DNA of 64,000 bases from Kordia algicida (GTDB lineage Bacteria > Bacteroidota > Bacteroidia > Flavobacteriales > Flavobacteriaceae). Within the stretch, counting starts at the first letter, position 1. Each line of letters starts with the position of its first letter. Below, piece by piece: positions 33,585-43,100 of this stretch. The position numbers and the translations under genes are program-made. The stretch is taken from assembly GCF_051013375.1 (NCBI RefSeq), contig NZ_CP142125.1. The stretch is one strand, 5' to 3'. The notes below the pieces were generated by a model that saw only the letters and a list, made by a program, of their open reading frames with translations, ran no database searches and was not told where the DNA came from.

Positions 33585-34597
33585 ACCTGAGTTCGATTAT
33601 TAAAACAAGTAAATTTGATTACTATTATTTGACTGAAATCTAATTTGTGGTTTTTTAGGTAAAAAGCTGTAAGCTATCAATCCTGCAATTAGATTGCTAA
33701 GAAAGTTTTCAAAACTTCTATGTCTTGAATGCTCTACTTGACAAATATTTTTAAGTTCATCGTTGACCGTTTCTATTACGGATCTTTTTCTAAGCAGTAT
33801 TTTATCTGATATTGTCAACAGCGCGTTTTTCATATTATTTTTAATATTGGTGATCAGTTGTACGCCATCAATGAATAGTAATTTGGCTAGTTCTTTGCCT
33901 ATATATCCTTTGTCAGCAAATAGTTTTCCAAATATTTTGTCTAAAAATCGTTCTTGTTTTAGTGGTGTTCTATCATCTTCACTGGCTTGTGTAATTGTAA
34001 AGGTTAGGATTTCGCCTTTATCATTTATGACGATGTGAAGTTTAAATCCATAAAACCATCCCATAGTAGACTTTCCAGTGTTGGCTATTCCTTTAAATAC
34101 CTTATTGCGTTTGATACGCTTGTTTTTACAGACTCTAATAGGTGTGGAATCCACAAAAGAAATCCCAGTACAATCACCAAGACAACAAGTCTTCAAAAAT
34201 AAAGTCATAGCCATTAAATTACTTTGCATTTGTTCGACAAATCTGTTGTAAGATATAGTTTTAGGGAATTCTTCCTGCATGTGCTTCTGAATATAAAATA
34301 TATAGAAGTGCTTAAAAGTTCTAAAACCACTTAAATGAAAAAGTATTGTAATGGTAATAATTTCACTTTTTGACATTATTGGAGGTCGTTTGGGAGCATT
34401 ACCAAGTAGCGATTTATCAACTATTTGATCATATTCTTTGCAGAATTCATCAACAATACAAAATATTTCCGTAATTTTAGAAAAAGAAACCATAGATAGA
34501 TTTTTAGATTAATAAATTGAATTTCAACACTTTAATTTACTAAAAATCTATCTTTTTTTGGTAGTAAAACTATCCTGAATATTAATCGAACTCAGGT
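33585..34597 (-). mobile_element. complete IS982-family insertion sequence with 5-bp target duplication
   Basis: A 1013-bp element. Perfect 15-bp terminal inverted repeats, ACCTGAGTTCGATTA, lie at 33585-33599 and, reversed, at 34583-34597. The direct repeat TAAAA flanks both ends (33580-33584 and 34598-34602). One transposase gene fills it. Length and gene type match IS982. The matching flanks and intact gene indicate a fairly recent insertion. Confidence 0.85.
33600..34493 (-). CDS. IS982 family transposase
   Basis: A 297-residue DDE transposase of the IS982 type. Visible: the N-terminal helical region (KITEIFCIVDEFCKEYD, MSKSEIITITILFHLSGFRTFKHFY), the first catalytic Asp in GISFVDSTPIRVC, the second in FGKLFADKGYIGK, and the catalytic Glu in RKRSVIETVNDELKN. 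No frameshift is seen, so it may be active. It occupies nearly the whole insertion sequence between intact terminal repeats. Confidence 0.92.
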   Translation of the reverse strand: MVSFSKITEIFCIVDEFCKEYDQIVDKSLLGNAPKRPPIMSKSEIITITILFHLSGFRTFKHFYIFYIQKHMQEEFPKTISYNRFVEQMQSNLMAMTLFLKTCCLGDCTGISFVDSTPIRVCKNKRIKRNKVFKGIANTGKSTMGWFYGFKLHIVINDKGEILTFTITQASEDDRTPLKQERFLDKIFGKLFADKGYIGKELAKLLFIDGVQLITNIKNNMKNALLTISDKILLRKRSVIETVNDELKNICQVEHSRHRSFENFLSNLIAGLIAYSFLPKKPQIRFQSNNSNQIYLF

Positions 34598-34600
34598 TAA

Positions 34601-34656
34601 AAGTTAAAAGTTAAGAGTTATGAGTTATGAGTTAAGAGTTATGAGTTAAGAGTGAA
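34601..34656. repeat. eight tandem heptamers (RAGTTAW)
   Basis: AAGTTAA x2, GAGTTAT x2, GAGTTAA, GAGTTAT, GAGTTAA and GAGTGAA follow each other without gap, directly at the right flank of the insertion sequence. A second heptamer run of the AACAACA type lies at its left flank (about 33551-33571). Short heptad repeats of this kind are a known feature of some bacterial intergenic regions and can vary in copy number. Confidence 0.7.
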
Positions 34657-34768
34657 AAAGTCAAACAAGCTAAAATTCGTGCCAAATCAAAACACAGGAA
34701 ACTCTAAAAACACAATTCGTGAATTCGTAATAAAAACACGTTTGAGTAAGCAGAACAAACAACAAACA

Positions 34769-36010
34769 TCAAAACTCATAAATTGCAACGCCACTACGTA
34801 ATTTCGGTTCAATATATGTACTTTTTGGAGGCATGGTTAAACCTTCGTCTGCAATGCGTTTCATTTCATCCACATTTACAGGAACAAGTCCGAAACCAAC
34901 AGCAAATTCGCCTGAATCAATTCGGTTTTTCATTTCAATTACATTGTGTTTGTCATATCCGTAATCAATACGATCATCATTTCGTAAATCGGTGATGCCC
35001 AATATTGGTTTTAAAATGGTAATGTATAAAATGTGTGTGTCTAGTTCACTTAATGAGTCGGTGAACTCATAGTGTGTTTTTCGCAAGTATAATGAGTAAA
35101 ATTCACCATCTAAATACATACTGAAGTGATGTTTTTTAGAAGGTCTATACAATTCAAAACCTCTATTTTCAATGCGATATACCTGATCGAGCTTTAGTAA
35201 AAATTGTTCTTTTGATAAACCATTTAAATCTTTTATCAACCGATTAAACTCAGATATGTGTAATTGAGATTCAGGAATCAGATAGCTCATAAATGAATTG
35301 TATGATTCTTTTCCTGTATGTGCCGGATTTTCTAATTTAGAATCTTCTCCAAGCAAAAACGAAGAAGCAGAACGATGATGTCCATCTGCAATATAAATTT
35401 CGCCCATACGGTCAAATTCATCTTGAATGACCTTAATATCAGCAGGATCGTTTACCAGCCATAAATAATGCGTGTCTCTATACGTTGTGGTAAATTCAAA
35501 CTCCGCACGAGTATCAGTATACGATGCTAAAATCGTTTCTATCGTAGCTGAATCAGGATAGGTGAGTAGTACAGGTTCTGCGTTAAAACCTACAGTTTTT
35601 AAATATTCTTTAAAAATTTGCTCTCTATATTCTATGGTATCTTCATGACGTTTTATCACATTATTTTTATAATCTTCCGTACTTGCTGCGGCAACAATTC
35701 CTGTAAAAACGCGTTGCTCACGATTTACAACTCTATAAATATAAAAACATGGCGTTTCATCTTGTACAAAAATGCCATCTTCTTTAAATTCTAAATAACG
35801 ATTGCGAACTAGGCTGTAACGTTCTTTTCCAGAAACTTCTTCCTTGTGATATTTATATCCAGGATTTACAATGTGTAAAAACGAAAACGGATTGTAATCT
35901 AAGCGCGCTTCACGTTCTTCTTGTGTATAACTTTGATACGAACGTGCCGCTACTAGACTCACTTTGTCACGTGTTGGTCGAACTGCTTTGAATGGTTTTA
36001 TTGTTGCCAA
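34769..36010 (-). CDS. DUF1015 family protein
   Basis: A 413-residue full-length DUF1015 protein. It starts MATIKPFKAVRPTRDKVSLV and has the family motifs NPFSFLHIVNPGY near residues 41-53, YIADGHHRSASSFL near the middle and NVIEMKNRIDSGEFAVGFGLVPV near the end. The family, sometimes called HTRSL-motif proteins in older entries, is of unknown biochemical function and is widespread in Bacteroidota, often near serine biosynthesis genes. Here it is followed upstream by a peptidase gene only five bases away, so they may be cotranscribed. Confidence 0.88.
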   Translation of the reverse strand: MATIKPFKAVRPTRDKVSLVAARSYQSYTQEEREARLDYNPFSFLHIVNPGYKYHKEEVSGKERYSLVRNRYLEFKEDGIFVQDETPCFYIYRVVNREQRVFTGIVAAASTEDYKNNVIKRHEDTIEYREQIFKEYLKTVGFNAEPVLLTYPDSATIETILASYTDTRAEFEFTTTYRDTHYLWLVNDPADIKVIQDEFDRMGEIYIADGHHRSASSFLLGEDSKLENPAHTGKESYNSFMSYLIPESQLHISEFNRLIKDLNGLSKEQFLLKLDQVYRIENRGFELYRPSKKHHFSMYLDGEFYSLYLRKTHYEFTDSLSELDTHILYITILKPILGITDLRNDDRIDYGYDKHNVIEMKNRIDSGEFAVGFGLVPVNVDEMKRIADEGLTMPPKSTYIEPKLRSGVAIYEF

Positions 36011-36014
36011 TTTA

Positions 36015-36629
36015 TTATCTATTAGATTTTATAAATGTTGTTGGATTCAAAAATCCTTCGGTATTTTCACTATATCCGCCGCCGAGTTTCATAAAAATAT
36101 TATCGCGAATTTCTAGATGCAAATGTGCATAATAAGCGCCATCAGCATTGCCAATAGTTCCAATTTGCATACCTTTTGTGACAAAGCTACCTTTTTTTAC
36201 GGAGATTTTTTCACAATGTGCATACAACGATTCATAATATGTTCCGTTGTATTGGTGAATGATTCGAATCACATTTCCCCAACCACCGCCAACATCGTCA
36301 GCAAAAGCTACATAACCATTTCCAATAGCGTACACAGGATCACCTAAATCCGTATTTCCGCCACCGGTACCATTCCAATCATCACCCAAATGATTGTTTA
36401 CAGTAAATTTTTGTGCATTGTAATATCCTTTTGCATTTGGTTTTCCTACAGGGAAATCAAATCCTTTGGCAAGATATTTTGGATTTTTTACAAAAAGTGA
36501 ATCAAAAAAGACGAATGCATTTTGAGTAGCATTCGTCTTTTTATAGATACTTTCAGATATACTTTGACGCTTCGTTGTTTCTTGACAACCAAGGAAACAT
36601 AAACAAAGTATGATGAATAGCTTTTTCAA
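36015..36629 (-). CDS. M23 family metallopeptidase, lipoprotein
   Basis: A 204-residue LytM/M23 peptidase. It has a lipoprotein signal with lipobox near MKKLFIILCLCFLGC. In the catalytic domain (about residues 75-195) the first zinc ligand pair is NHLGDDW (HxxxD), the next motif is YESLYAHCEKI, and the second ligand motif is HLHLE. GxPVYAIGNGYVAFADD is the typical second strand. It is expected to cut peptidoglycan peptide bridges from the periplasmic face of a membrane, or to regulate amidases. The gene overlaps the YcxB-like gene by four bases. Confidence 0.88.
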   Translation of the reverse strand: MKKLFIILCLCFLGCQETTKRQSISESIYKKTNATQNAFVFFDSLFVKNPKYLAKGFDFPVGKPNAKGYYNAQKFTVNNHLGDDWNGTGGGNTDLGDPVYAIGNGYVAFADDVGGGWGNVIRIIHQYNGTYYESLYAHCEKISVKKGSFVTKGMQIGTIGNADGAYYAHLHLEIRDNIFMKLGGGYSENTEGFLNPTTFIKSNR

Positions 36630-37066
36630 ACGTTTAAACGAGATTTAAATTTTTTAAAATCTTCTTCCGTGTAAAATATATTCTTTGGAACATATACATA
36701 ACTATTTATCGTCAAGTAAATGAGCCAATATTCTTCATGTACAACAACATTTCTAATACTTGAAAACGACCATGTAGACGTTCCATTGTTTTTTGTAAGC
36801 TGAAATTGTTGATCGTTAAATTGTAATTCCGTTTTGTTAAAAAAAGGTGTTAGATTCTTAAAGAAAAACCAAAGTAACATGCAAAATCCAACTAAAATTA
36901 GGGCAACTACACTATATAAGGCAATAAAACGTGTAGTTTGCCAGCCAAATAGTAATGTAAAAAACAATAAAAAAGGAATAAGCTGCAAAATATTTCTTTT
37001 CATTTTTGAGAAGAAAATATTCCGGTACGTTTTCTTAGTCAAATGATACGCTTTCGTAGCAATCAT
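36626..37066 (-). CDS. YcxB-like membrane protein
   Basis: A 146-residue protein. Two membrane helices (about 27-43 and 47-69) are followed by a cytoplasmic-looking tail with the YcxB-like C-terminal pattern: KNNGTSTWSFSSIRNVVVHEEYWLIYLTINSYVYVPKNIF, then FKKFKSRL. The family is of unknown function and often sits next to metabolic genes. It overlaps both neighbours (M23 peptidase downstream, 3-hydroxyacyl-CoA dehydrogenase upstream), so the three form an operon. Confidence 0.7.
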   Translation of the reverse strand: MIATKAYHLTKKTYRNIFFSKMKRNILQLIPFLLFFTLLFGWQTTRFIALYSVVALILVGFCMLLWFFFKNLTPFFNKTELQFNDQQFQLTKNNGTSTWSFSSIRNVVVHEEYWLIYLTINSYVYVPKNIFYTEEDFKKFKSRLNV

Positions 37067-37953
37067 TAGCGAAACATTTTTGCGACTTTTTCTGCTTTTC
37101 TACTTTCTGAATAATCGTAAAATCCTTCTCCCGATTTTACACCCAATTTTCCTGCCATAACCATATTGACCAATAACGGACAAGGCGCGTATTTAGGATT
37201 TTTAAATCCTTCGTACATCACATTTAAGATAGACAAACAAACATCTAAACCAATAAAATCAGCCAACTGCAAAGGTCCCATTGGATGAGCCATTCCGAGT
37301 TTCATGACCGTATCAATCTCTTGAACACCAGCGACACCGTTGTATAAAGTTTCAATAGATTCGTTAATCATTGGCATCAAAATTCTATTAGCCACAAATC
37401 CTGGATAATCATTTACTTCAGTTGGTACTTTGTTTAATTGTTTCGAAAGTTCCATAATTTGGTTCGTAACCTCATCAGAAGTGTTGTAACCACGAATAAT
37501 TTCTACCAATTTCATAATCGGTACAGGATTCATAAAATGCATTCCAATAACCATTTCAGGACGTGAAGTTACCGCAGCAATTTGTGTGATAGAAATTGAA
37601 GACGTATTGGTTGCTAAAATGGTATCATCTGGACATAATTCGTCTAAATCTTTAAAGATTTTAAGTTTTAAATCTACATTTTCAGTCGCAGCTTCTACAA
37701 CCAAACTCGCATATTCAACACCTTCTTTAATGCTTGTAAACGTAGTAATATTGCTAAGTGTATTTTGTTTGTCTTCTTCTGAAATACGTTCTTTTGCAAC
37801 CATACGATCTAAGTTTTTTGTAATAGTTGCCATTCCTTTATCTAAAGAAGCTTGAGAAATATCTATTAATTGAACTTTAAAGCCAAATTGAGCAAACGTA
37901 TGCGCAATTCCATTACCCATAGTTCCAGCGCCGATAACAGCTACATTTTTCAT
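37066..37953 (-). CDS. 3-hydroxybutyryl-CoA (3-hydroxyacyl-CoA) dehydrogenase
   Basis: A 295-residue short-form enzyme. The NAD-binding GAGTMGNGIAHTFAQFG is near residue 7. Catalytic HFMNP (His near 140) is followed by PGFVANRIL near 185 and the C-terminal domain (LADFIGLDVCL, GVKSGEGFYDYS). It oxidises 3-hydroxyacyl-CoA to 3-ketoacyl-CoA with NAD+, or runs in reverse in butyryl-CoA type pathways. In aerobic flavobacteria a role in fatty-acid or amino-acid degradation is likely. Operon head for the YcxB-like, M23 and DUF1015 genes. Confidence 0.92.
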   Translation of the reverse strand: MKNVAVIGAGTMGNGIAHTFAQFGFKVQLIDISQASLDKGMATITKNLDRMVAKERISEEDKQNTLSNITTFTSIKEGVEYASLVVEAATENVDLKLKIFKDLDELCPDDTILATNTSSISITQIAAVTSRPEMVIGMHFMNPVPIMKLVEIIRGYNTSDEVTNQIMELSKQLNKVPTEVNDYPGFVANRILMPMINESIETLYNGVAGVQEIDTVMKLGMAHPMGPLQLADFIGLDVCLSILNVMYEGFKNPKYAPCPLLVNMVMAGKLGVKSGEGFYDYSESRKAEKVAKMFR

Positions 37954-38065
37954 AATATTTAGATTTATTTAGTCTGTAATTTTAGTTTTTATTGGTAGTA
38001 TATTCCCGAAAACGTTATCGTAATTTTGATATAACAATTTTCGTTTGTGATAGAATTTTAATTAT

Positions 38066-39032
38066 TTATTTCTTGAATTTTTCTATAATTTGAATTGCCA
38101 CTCGTAACGCTTCAGTTCCTTGTTCTAAGGAAACAATTGGCGTAGTGTCATTGTTAATTGCGTCTGCGAAAGTTTCCAATTCGTCCAAAATGGCATTGTT
38201 CTGATTAATATCAGGATTCTCAAAGTAAATTTGTTTTTTTACACCTTCAGCATTTTGAAGAATCATTGCATATTCATCTGCTTTTTTAGGAGCATCTTTC
38301 ATCTTTACAACTTCAACTTTCTTCTCTAAAAAATCTACGGAAATGTATGCGTCACGTTGAAAGAAACGACTTTTACGCATGTTTTTCATGGAAATACGAC
38401 TTGACGTCAGATTGGCAACACAACCATTCTCAAATTCCAAACGCGCATTTGCAATATCAGGCGAATTACTGATAACAGAAACTCCGCTTGCGTTGATATC
38501 CTTTACAGGAGATTTTACCACACTTAAAATAGCATCAATATCGTGAATCATTAAATCTAATACTACAGGGACATCGGTTTCCGCGCGGATTGAACTCTGC
38601 CAAACGATGTGTTTCTATAAACATTGGCGTGTCTATTTTATCCTTTACCGCGATAAATGCAGGATTAAAACGTTCTACATGCCCAACTTGTCCTTTTACA
38701 TGATGTTTTTTTGCTAAAGCAATCAATTCTTCAGCTTCATCAACCGTATTTGTAATAGGTTTTTCAATAAAAACGTGTTTTCCTTTCGTAATAACTTTTT
38801 TTGCACATTCGTGATGTGAAAGCGTCGGAGTTACAATATCTACAACATCAACCGCATCAATCAAAGCTTCAATAGAATCAAAATAAGTATATCCAAATTC
38901 CTTTACAATCTTTTGTGCGTATTCAGGATTTGCGTCATAAAAACCAATAAGTTCGTATTTGGAAGATTGTTGTAATAATCTGAGGTGAATTTTTCCTAAG
39001 TGTCCAGCACCTAAAACTCCAGCTTTAAGCAT
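38066..39032 (-). pseudogene. Gfo/Idh/MocA family oxidoreductase with one-base frameshift
   Basis: The gene reads from the ATG at 39032 (KAGVLGAGHLGKIH, NAD-binding Rossmann motif). It includes EKPITNT (catalytic-region Lys) and reaches HRLAEFNPRG, where the frame breaks. One extra T (plus strand) in the TTT at 38578-38580 is enough. Removing it continues the frame as TDVPVVLDLMIHDIDAILSV, and the rest runs intact to the stop at 38066. The combined product of about 320 residues has the normal length for a flavobacterial NAD-dependent sugar or amino-sugar dehydrogenase. With a single indel in otherwise conserved sequence, a sequencing error or very recent mutation is as likely as a true pseudogene. 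Confidence 0.85.
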
Positions 39033-39199
39033 AAAAAAAGTGTTTTCCACAAAAATAATTTATTTTTCTAAAACCTAAGAATTATCGGAAACAATTATCT
39101 TGCAAACTCTTATTTTTTGATGCAACTTATATGGAATTTCCCGTTTCTACAGAAATACATTCGTATTCAGTAACTTGTATTTTTAATGATTTTTTTATG

Positions 39200-39228
39200 T
39201 TGATAGATAAAAAATACACTTATTTTTG
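39200..39228 (+). promoter_or_regulatory. promoter of pcm, almost leaderless
   Basis: TTG (39200-39202) and TATTTTTG (39221-39228) fit the Bacteroidota consensus with an 18-base spacer. The start codon at 39235 begins only seven bases after the -7 box, so the transcript would have a leader of zero to about three bases. Confidence 0.55.
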
Positions 39229-39234
39229 CGAAAG

Positions 39235-39882
39235 ATGAAAGATACGTTTAAACATAAAGGAATGCGAAATCAGTTAGCGCAAGTAGTTGCTAACAAAGGG
39301 ATTATAGATGAAAAAGTGTTGGATGGAATTCGTGCAATTCCACGTCATTTGTTTATGGACTCTAGTTTTGAAGCACATGCGTATCAAGACAAAGCGTTTC
39401 CTATTGGTGCCGATCAAACCATTTCTCAACCATATACTGTTGCTTTTCAAACACAACTACTCGAAATTAAAAAAGGTGCAAAAATTCTAGAAATTGGTAC
39501 CGGAAGTGGTTATCAAACAGCAATGTTGCTCGAATTAGGCGCAAAAGTCTATAGCATAGAACGTCAAAAAGAATTATTTAAACGTACAAGCCTATTTTTA
39601 CCAAAACTCGGTTACCGACCAAAAAGACTTATTTTTGGAGACGGTTACAAAGGTTTGGAAGAAGAAGCTCCTTTTGATGGAATTGTCGTCACTGCGGGCG
39701 CGCCTTTTGTTCCAAAACCATTATTGGCGCAATTAAAAATAGGAGGAAAGCTCGTCATTCCTGTTGGCGAAAACAACAAAGCTCAAATCATGACGCTATT
39801 TGTTAGAACTTCAGAAAAAGAATTTACCAAAAAAGAATTTGGTGAGTTTCGTTTTGTTCCGATGTTGGAAAATAAAAATTAG
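39235..39882 (+). CDS. pcm: protein-L-isoaspartate(D-aspartate) O-methyltransferase
   Basis: A 215-residue enzyme that repairs isoaspartyl residues by SAM-dependent methylation. Family motifs: MRNQLAQVVANKGI near the start, IPRHLFMDS, DKAFPIGADQTISQPYTVA (substrate-binding), ILEIGTGSGYQTAMLLELG (SAM motif I) and FDGIVVTAGAP. The ATG at 39235 (MKDTFKHKG) fits the family start. A TTG three codons upstream lies within the promoter. Divergent from the frameshifted oxidoreductase gene. Confidence 0.93.
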   Translation: MKDTFKHKGMRNQLAQVVANKGIIDEKVLDGIRAIPRHLFMDSSFEAHAYQDKAFPIGADQTISQPYTVAFQTQLLEIKKGAKILEIGTGSGYQTAMLLELGAKVYSIERQKELFKRTSLFLPKLGYRPKRLIFGDGYKGLEEEAPFDGIVVTAGAPFVPKPLLAQLKIGGKLVIPVGENNKAQIMTLFVRTSEKEFTKKEFGEFRFVPMLENKN

Positions 39883-40178
39883 CACGAAGCTTCAAACGAA
39901 TACAAATACGTTCATTTTTATCAAAAATGAGCTCAATACATTTTTAGTATTAAAAATCTTACTATTTTCTTTGATTTAGCGTAATAAAATGATAGCTTTA
40001 TTCATCATCAGCATAAATTCAATAGGATAAAATATATCTTAATTTGTTTTGTGTTGAAATTTCTACTGTATTCGCATAAAGAAATTTGTCAAATTTCGAG
40101 TAGCATATTTATATCCGATTTCCCTTATCCGCTTTAGGATGACAACAACCAAACTAATAATTAATAAAGCAGGAAATC
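39883..40178. other. intergenic region before the assembly-line gene
   Basis: AT-rich, no gene seen. It contains the region from which the 40179 gene must be expressed. I could not assign a clear consensus promoter. Confidence 0.4.
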
Positions 40179-43100
40179 ATGGAGAAATTAACTGAATTTT
40201 TTTACGAATTATCCGTAAACACTGAAAAACTAGCGAGTTTCAATACAGGAAAAACTACTAACGAAATAAAAGAAAATCGCCAAAAAATACTTCAATCTGT
40301 TGGAATCACGGCAACAGAAGATGTTTTAAACAGATCTAAAGAAAGTTTGCAGAAATTTATTGAGGAGCAAATAACGCAAACGCTTAAAACCACGATAAGC
40401 GGACATATAAAGCGGCAAATGCTCAAACATCCAACAAAAACTGCAATCATTGATGGAAACACTGAAATTAGTTACAAAAAGCTAATGGGAAAAGTAAATG
40501 CTATTGCAGGCGAACTTCAACATCGTAACATACCGCAAGGATCTTTAGTTGCAGTTTGCATGCATCGTTCATGGGAACTCGTAGCAGCAATCATTGGTGT
40601 TATGCAAGCAGGTTGCACGTACGTTCCGCTAGATCCTGCATATCCTGAAAAACGAATCAAATACATGTTGGCACATTCCAAAAGTATTGCAGCGATTGTA
40701 GATCGTGAAAAAACGGCAAAACTATGTGAAGAAGTGCAAGAAATACTGCAAATTCATACTACAGGAAATTACAAAAGCGGTTTGGTAAAAACCACTCAAA
40801 ACAACTTGGCATATGTCATGTATACGTCAGGTTCTACAGGAAAACCCAAAGGAGTTGCCATTACTCAAAAAAATGTGGTAGCGTTGCGTCAATCAGCTCG
40901 AAAAACCTTTAACGATCAAGAACTCAGTGGCATGTTGGCAGCAGCTTCGGTATGTTTTGATACGTCTGTTTTGGAAATTTTAGGAACATTATCGTTAGGC
41001 GGAACCATTATTTTGGCTAACAATGCTTTGGAATTGACTCAAATTCCTGCAAAACACAAAGTGAAAACGTGTATCATGGTGCCATCATCTGTGCAAGCTT
41101 TGCTTTCTACCGAAAAATTACCGGAAGGACTTCAAACATTGGTTTTTGGTGGCGAAGCGCTCAAGCGTTCTTTGGTGGCACAAGTATATGCGCAAGGAAC
41201 GGTTTCTAGAGTCTTAAATGCATACGGACCAACGGAAGATACAGTATATTCTACCATTGCAGAAGTTACGCGCGATACCGAAAATATTACCATTGGAACA
41301 TCGGTTGAAAATTCTCGGGCATATATTTTGGATGAAAATTTAAATGCTGTCGCTGATGGAACTGCTGGCGAATTATACTTAGCAGGAACAAAACTCGCAC
41401 ACGGTTATTTGAATGATGATGTAAAAACGGAAGAACGATTTATTAAAATAGTACCTTCTGAAGCAATTCCAGAAGATCGTTTATACAAAACAGGCGATTT
41501 ATGTCGTTGGGCAAAAAATGGCGAAATTGAGTTTCTTGGACGAATCGATCAACAAGTAAAAATAAGAGGTTATCGCATCGAACTTGAAGAAATAGAAACT
41601 ACTTTGGAAACGATGAATGCTATTGAAACTGCTGCGGTAGTTGTTGCAGAAGGCGGAATTGGTCAAAAATTATTAGTCGCTTTTGTAGTAACGGAAAAAG
41701 ATGAAATTTCAGATACAACAATCAAATCATTCTTGTCGGAAAAATTGCCAAAATACATGATTCCACAAATGATAAAATATGTAGACGAATTGCCATTGTT
41801 GCCAAACGACAAATTAGATCGAAAAAAACTAACAGAATTGGCAACAAATACACCTTCAAAGGAAACAGAAACACTAAAACCTTTGGAAATTTTAACTGAT
41901 GCAACACACAAAAAGAAAGAAGTCGTTTTGGCTACTATTATAAGTGAAATTCGCAAAATTTTAAGCATTCCCGATTCTGAAGAAATTTTACCAAATGCAT
42001 CATTTTTTGGTTTAGGATTGGATTCGCTGACGACATTAGAGTTTAGCAGCCGAATTTCTACACTTGCAGGAACAAAGATATTTGCACGAACCATTTATGA
42101 GCAAAATACAGCAAATGCGTTGACAGATTATATCGTAAGTGGCACAAAGAATACTTCTGAAAATCAGTCAGATAGTTCGCTTAAAATGTTTAGAAATACG
42201 TTGGCTAATTTCCAAAGAAATATCCAAGTAAGTTACCCAACTTTTCAGGCAGCAAACGCCGATTCTTGGAACGCAAATGATAAAAGTAAGCTTATAAAAG
42301 AAATTTTACGTTCTGTAAATGACCAACGGAGAAATCCTTACGGAAAAGTGTTGCGTACAGGAAGCGCGGCTAGAGGAGTAGTGGGCGATGCTTTTAATGA
42401 TGAAGAACAAGAAGCAATTATTTGGTCTACAAATTTATATTTTGGACTAAATCGTGATCCGCAAGTTATCAAAGAAGCTACGAGTGCTTTGCAACAGTTT
42501 GGAACAGGAATGGGAATTTCGGCTTCTGCATCAGGAATGACGAATCAGCATTTAGATTTTGAAAAAGAGTTTGCCGATTTGGTTGGAAAAGAAGATGCGT
42601 GTTTATTTCCCACAGGTTACACCGCAAATGTTGGCGCGATTTCGGGAATTTTAGGCGAAAATGATATTGTGGTTATCGATCAATTGTGTCATGCTTCTAT
42701 TGTAGATGGCGCACGCTTGAGTGGTGCAACCATTCGAACATTCAAACACAACAATGCTTCCGATTTGGAAGTTGTATTGCAATCTGTCGTTTCTCCGTAC
42801 CGTACCGTATTGGTAGTTTTAGAAAGTGTTTATAGTATGGGAGAAGGTACTGCGCCCGTAGCAGAAATTGTACGTATGGCAAAGAAATACAATGCACTTA
42901 CATTTGTTGACGAAGCACATTCTTTTGGTTTTTATGGTAAAAATGGGGCAGGAATTTGTGCCGCACAAGGTGCCACAAAGAATGTCGATTTTTTAATGAC
43001 CACATTGAGCAAAGCTTTGGGAAGTATTGGCGGAGTTATTGCGGCAAGTAAAGAACATATTGGTTTGGTAAAAGCATCCTCGCGTGCGTATATTTTTCAG

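Noticed and set aside
38066..39050. Two separate genes for the Gfo/Idh/MocA halves
   Set aside because: The N-terminal half ends in non-homologous residues right where one-base correction joins the two into a full-length enzyme. The second half starts at an internal Met of a conserved helix.
41663..42094. 143-codon minus-strand frame inside the megaenzyme
   Set aside because: It is antisense to the adenylation/carrier boundary. It has no start context and no homologous motif.
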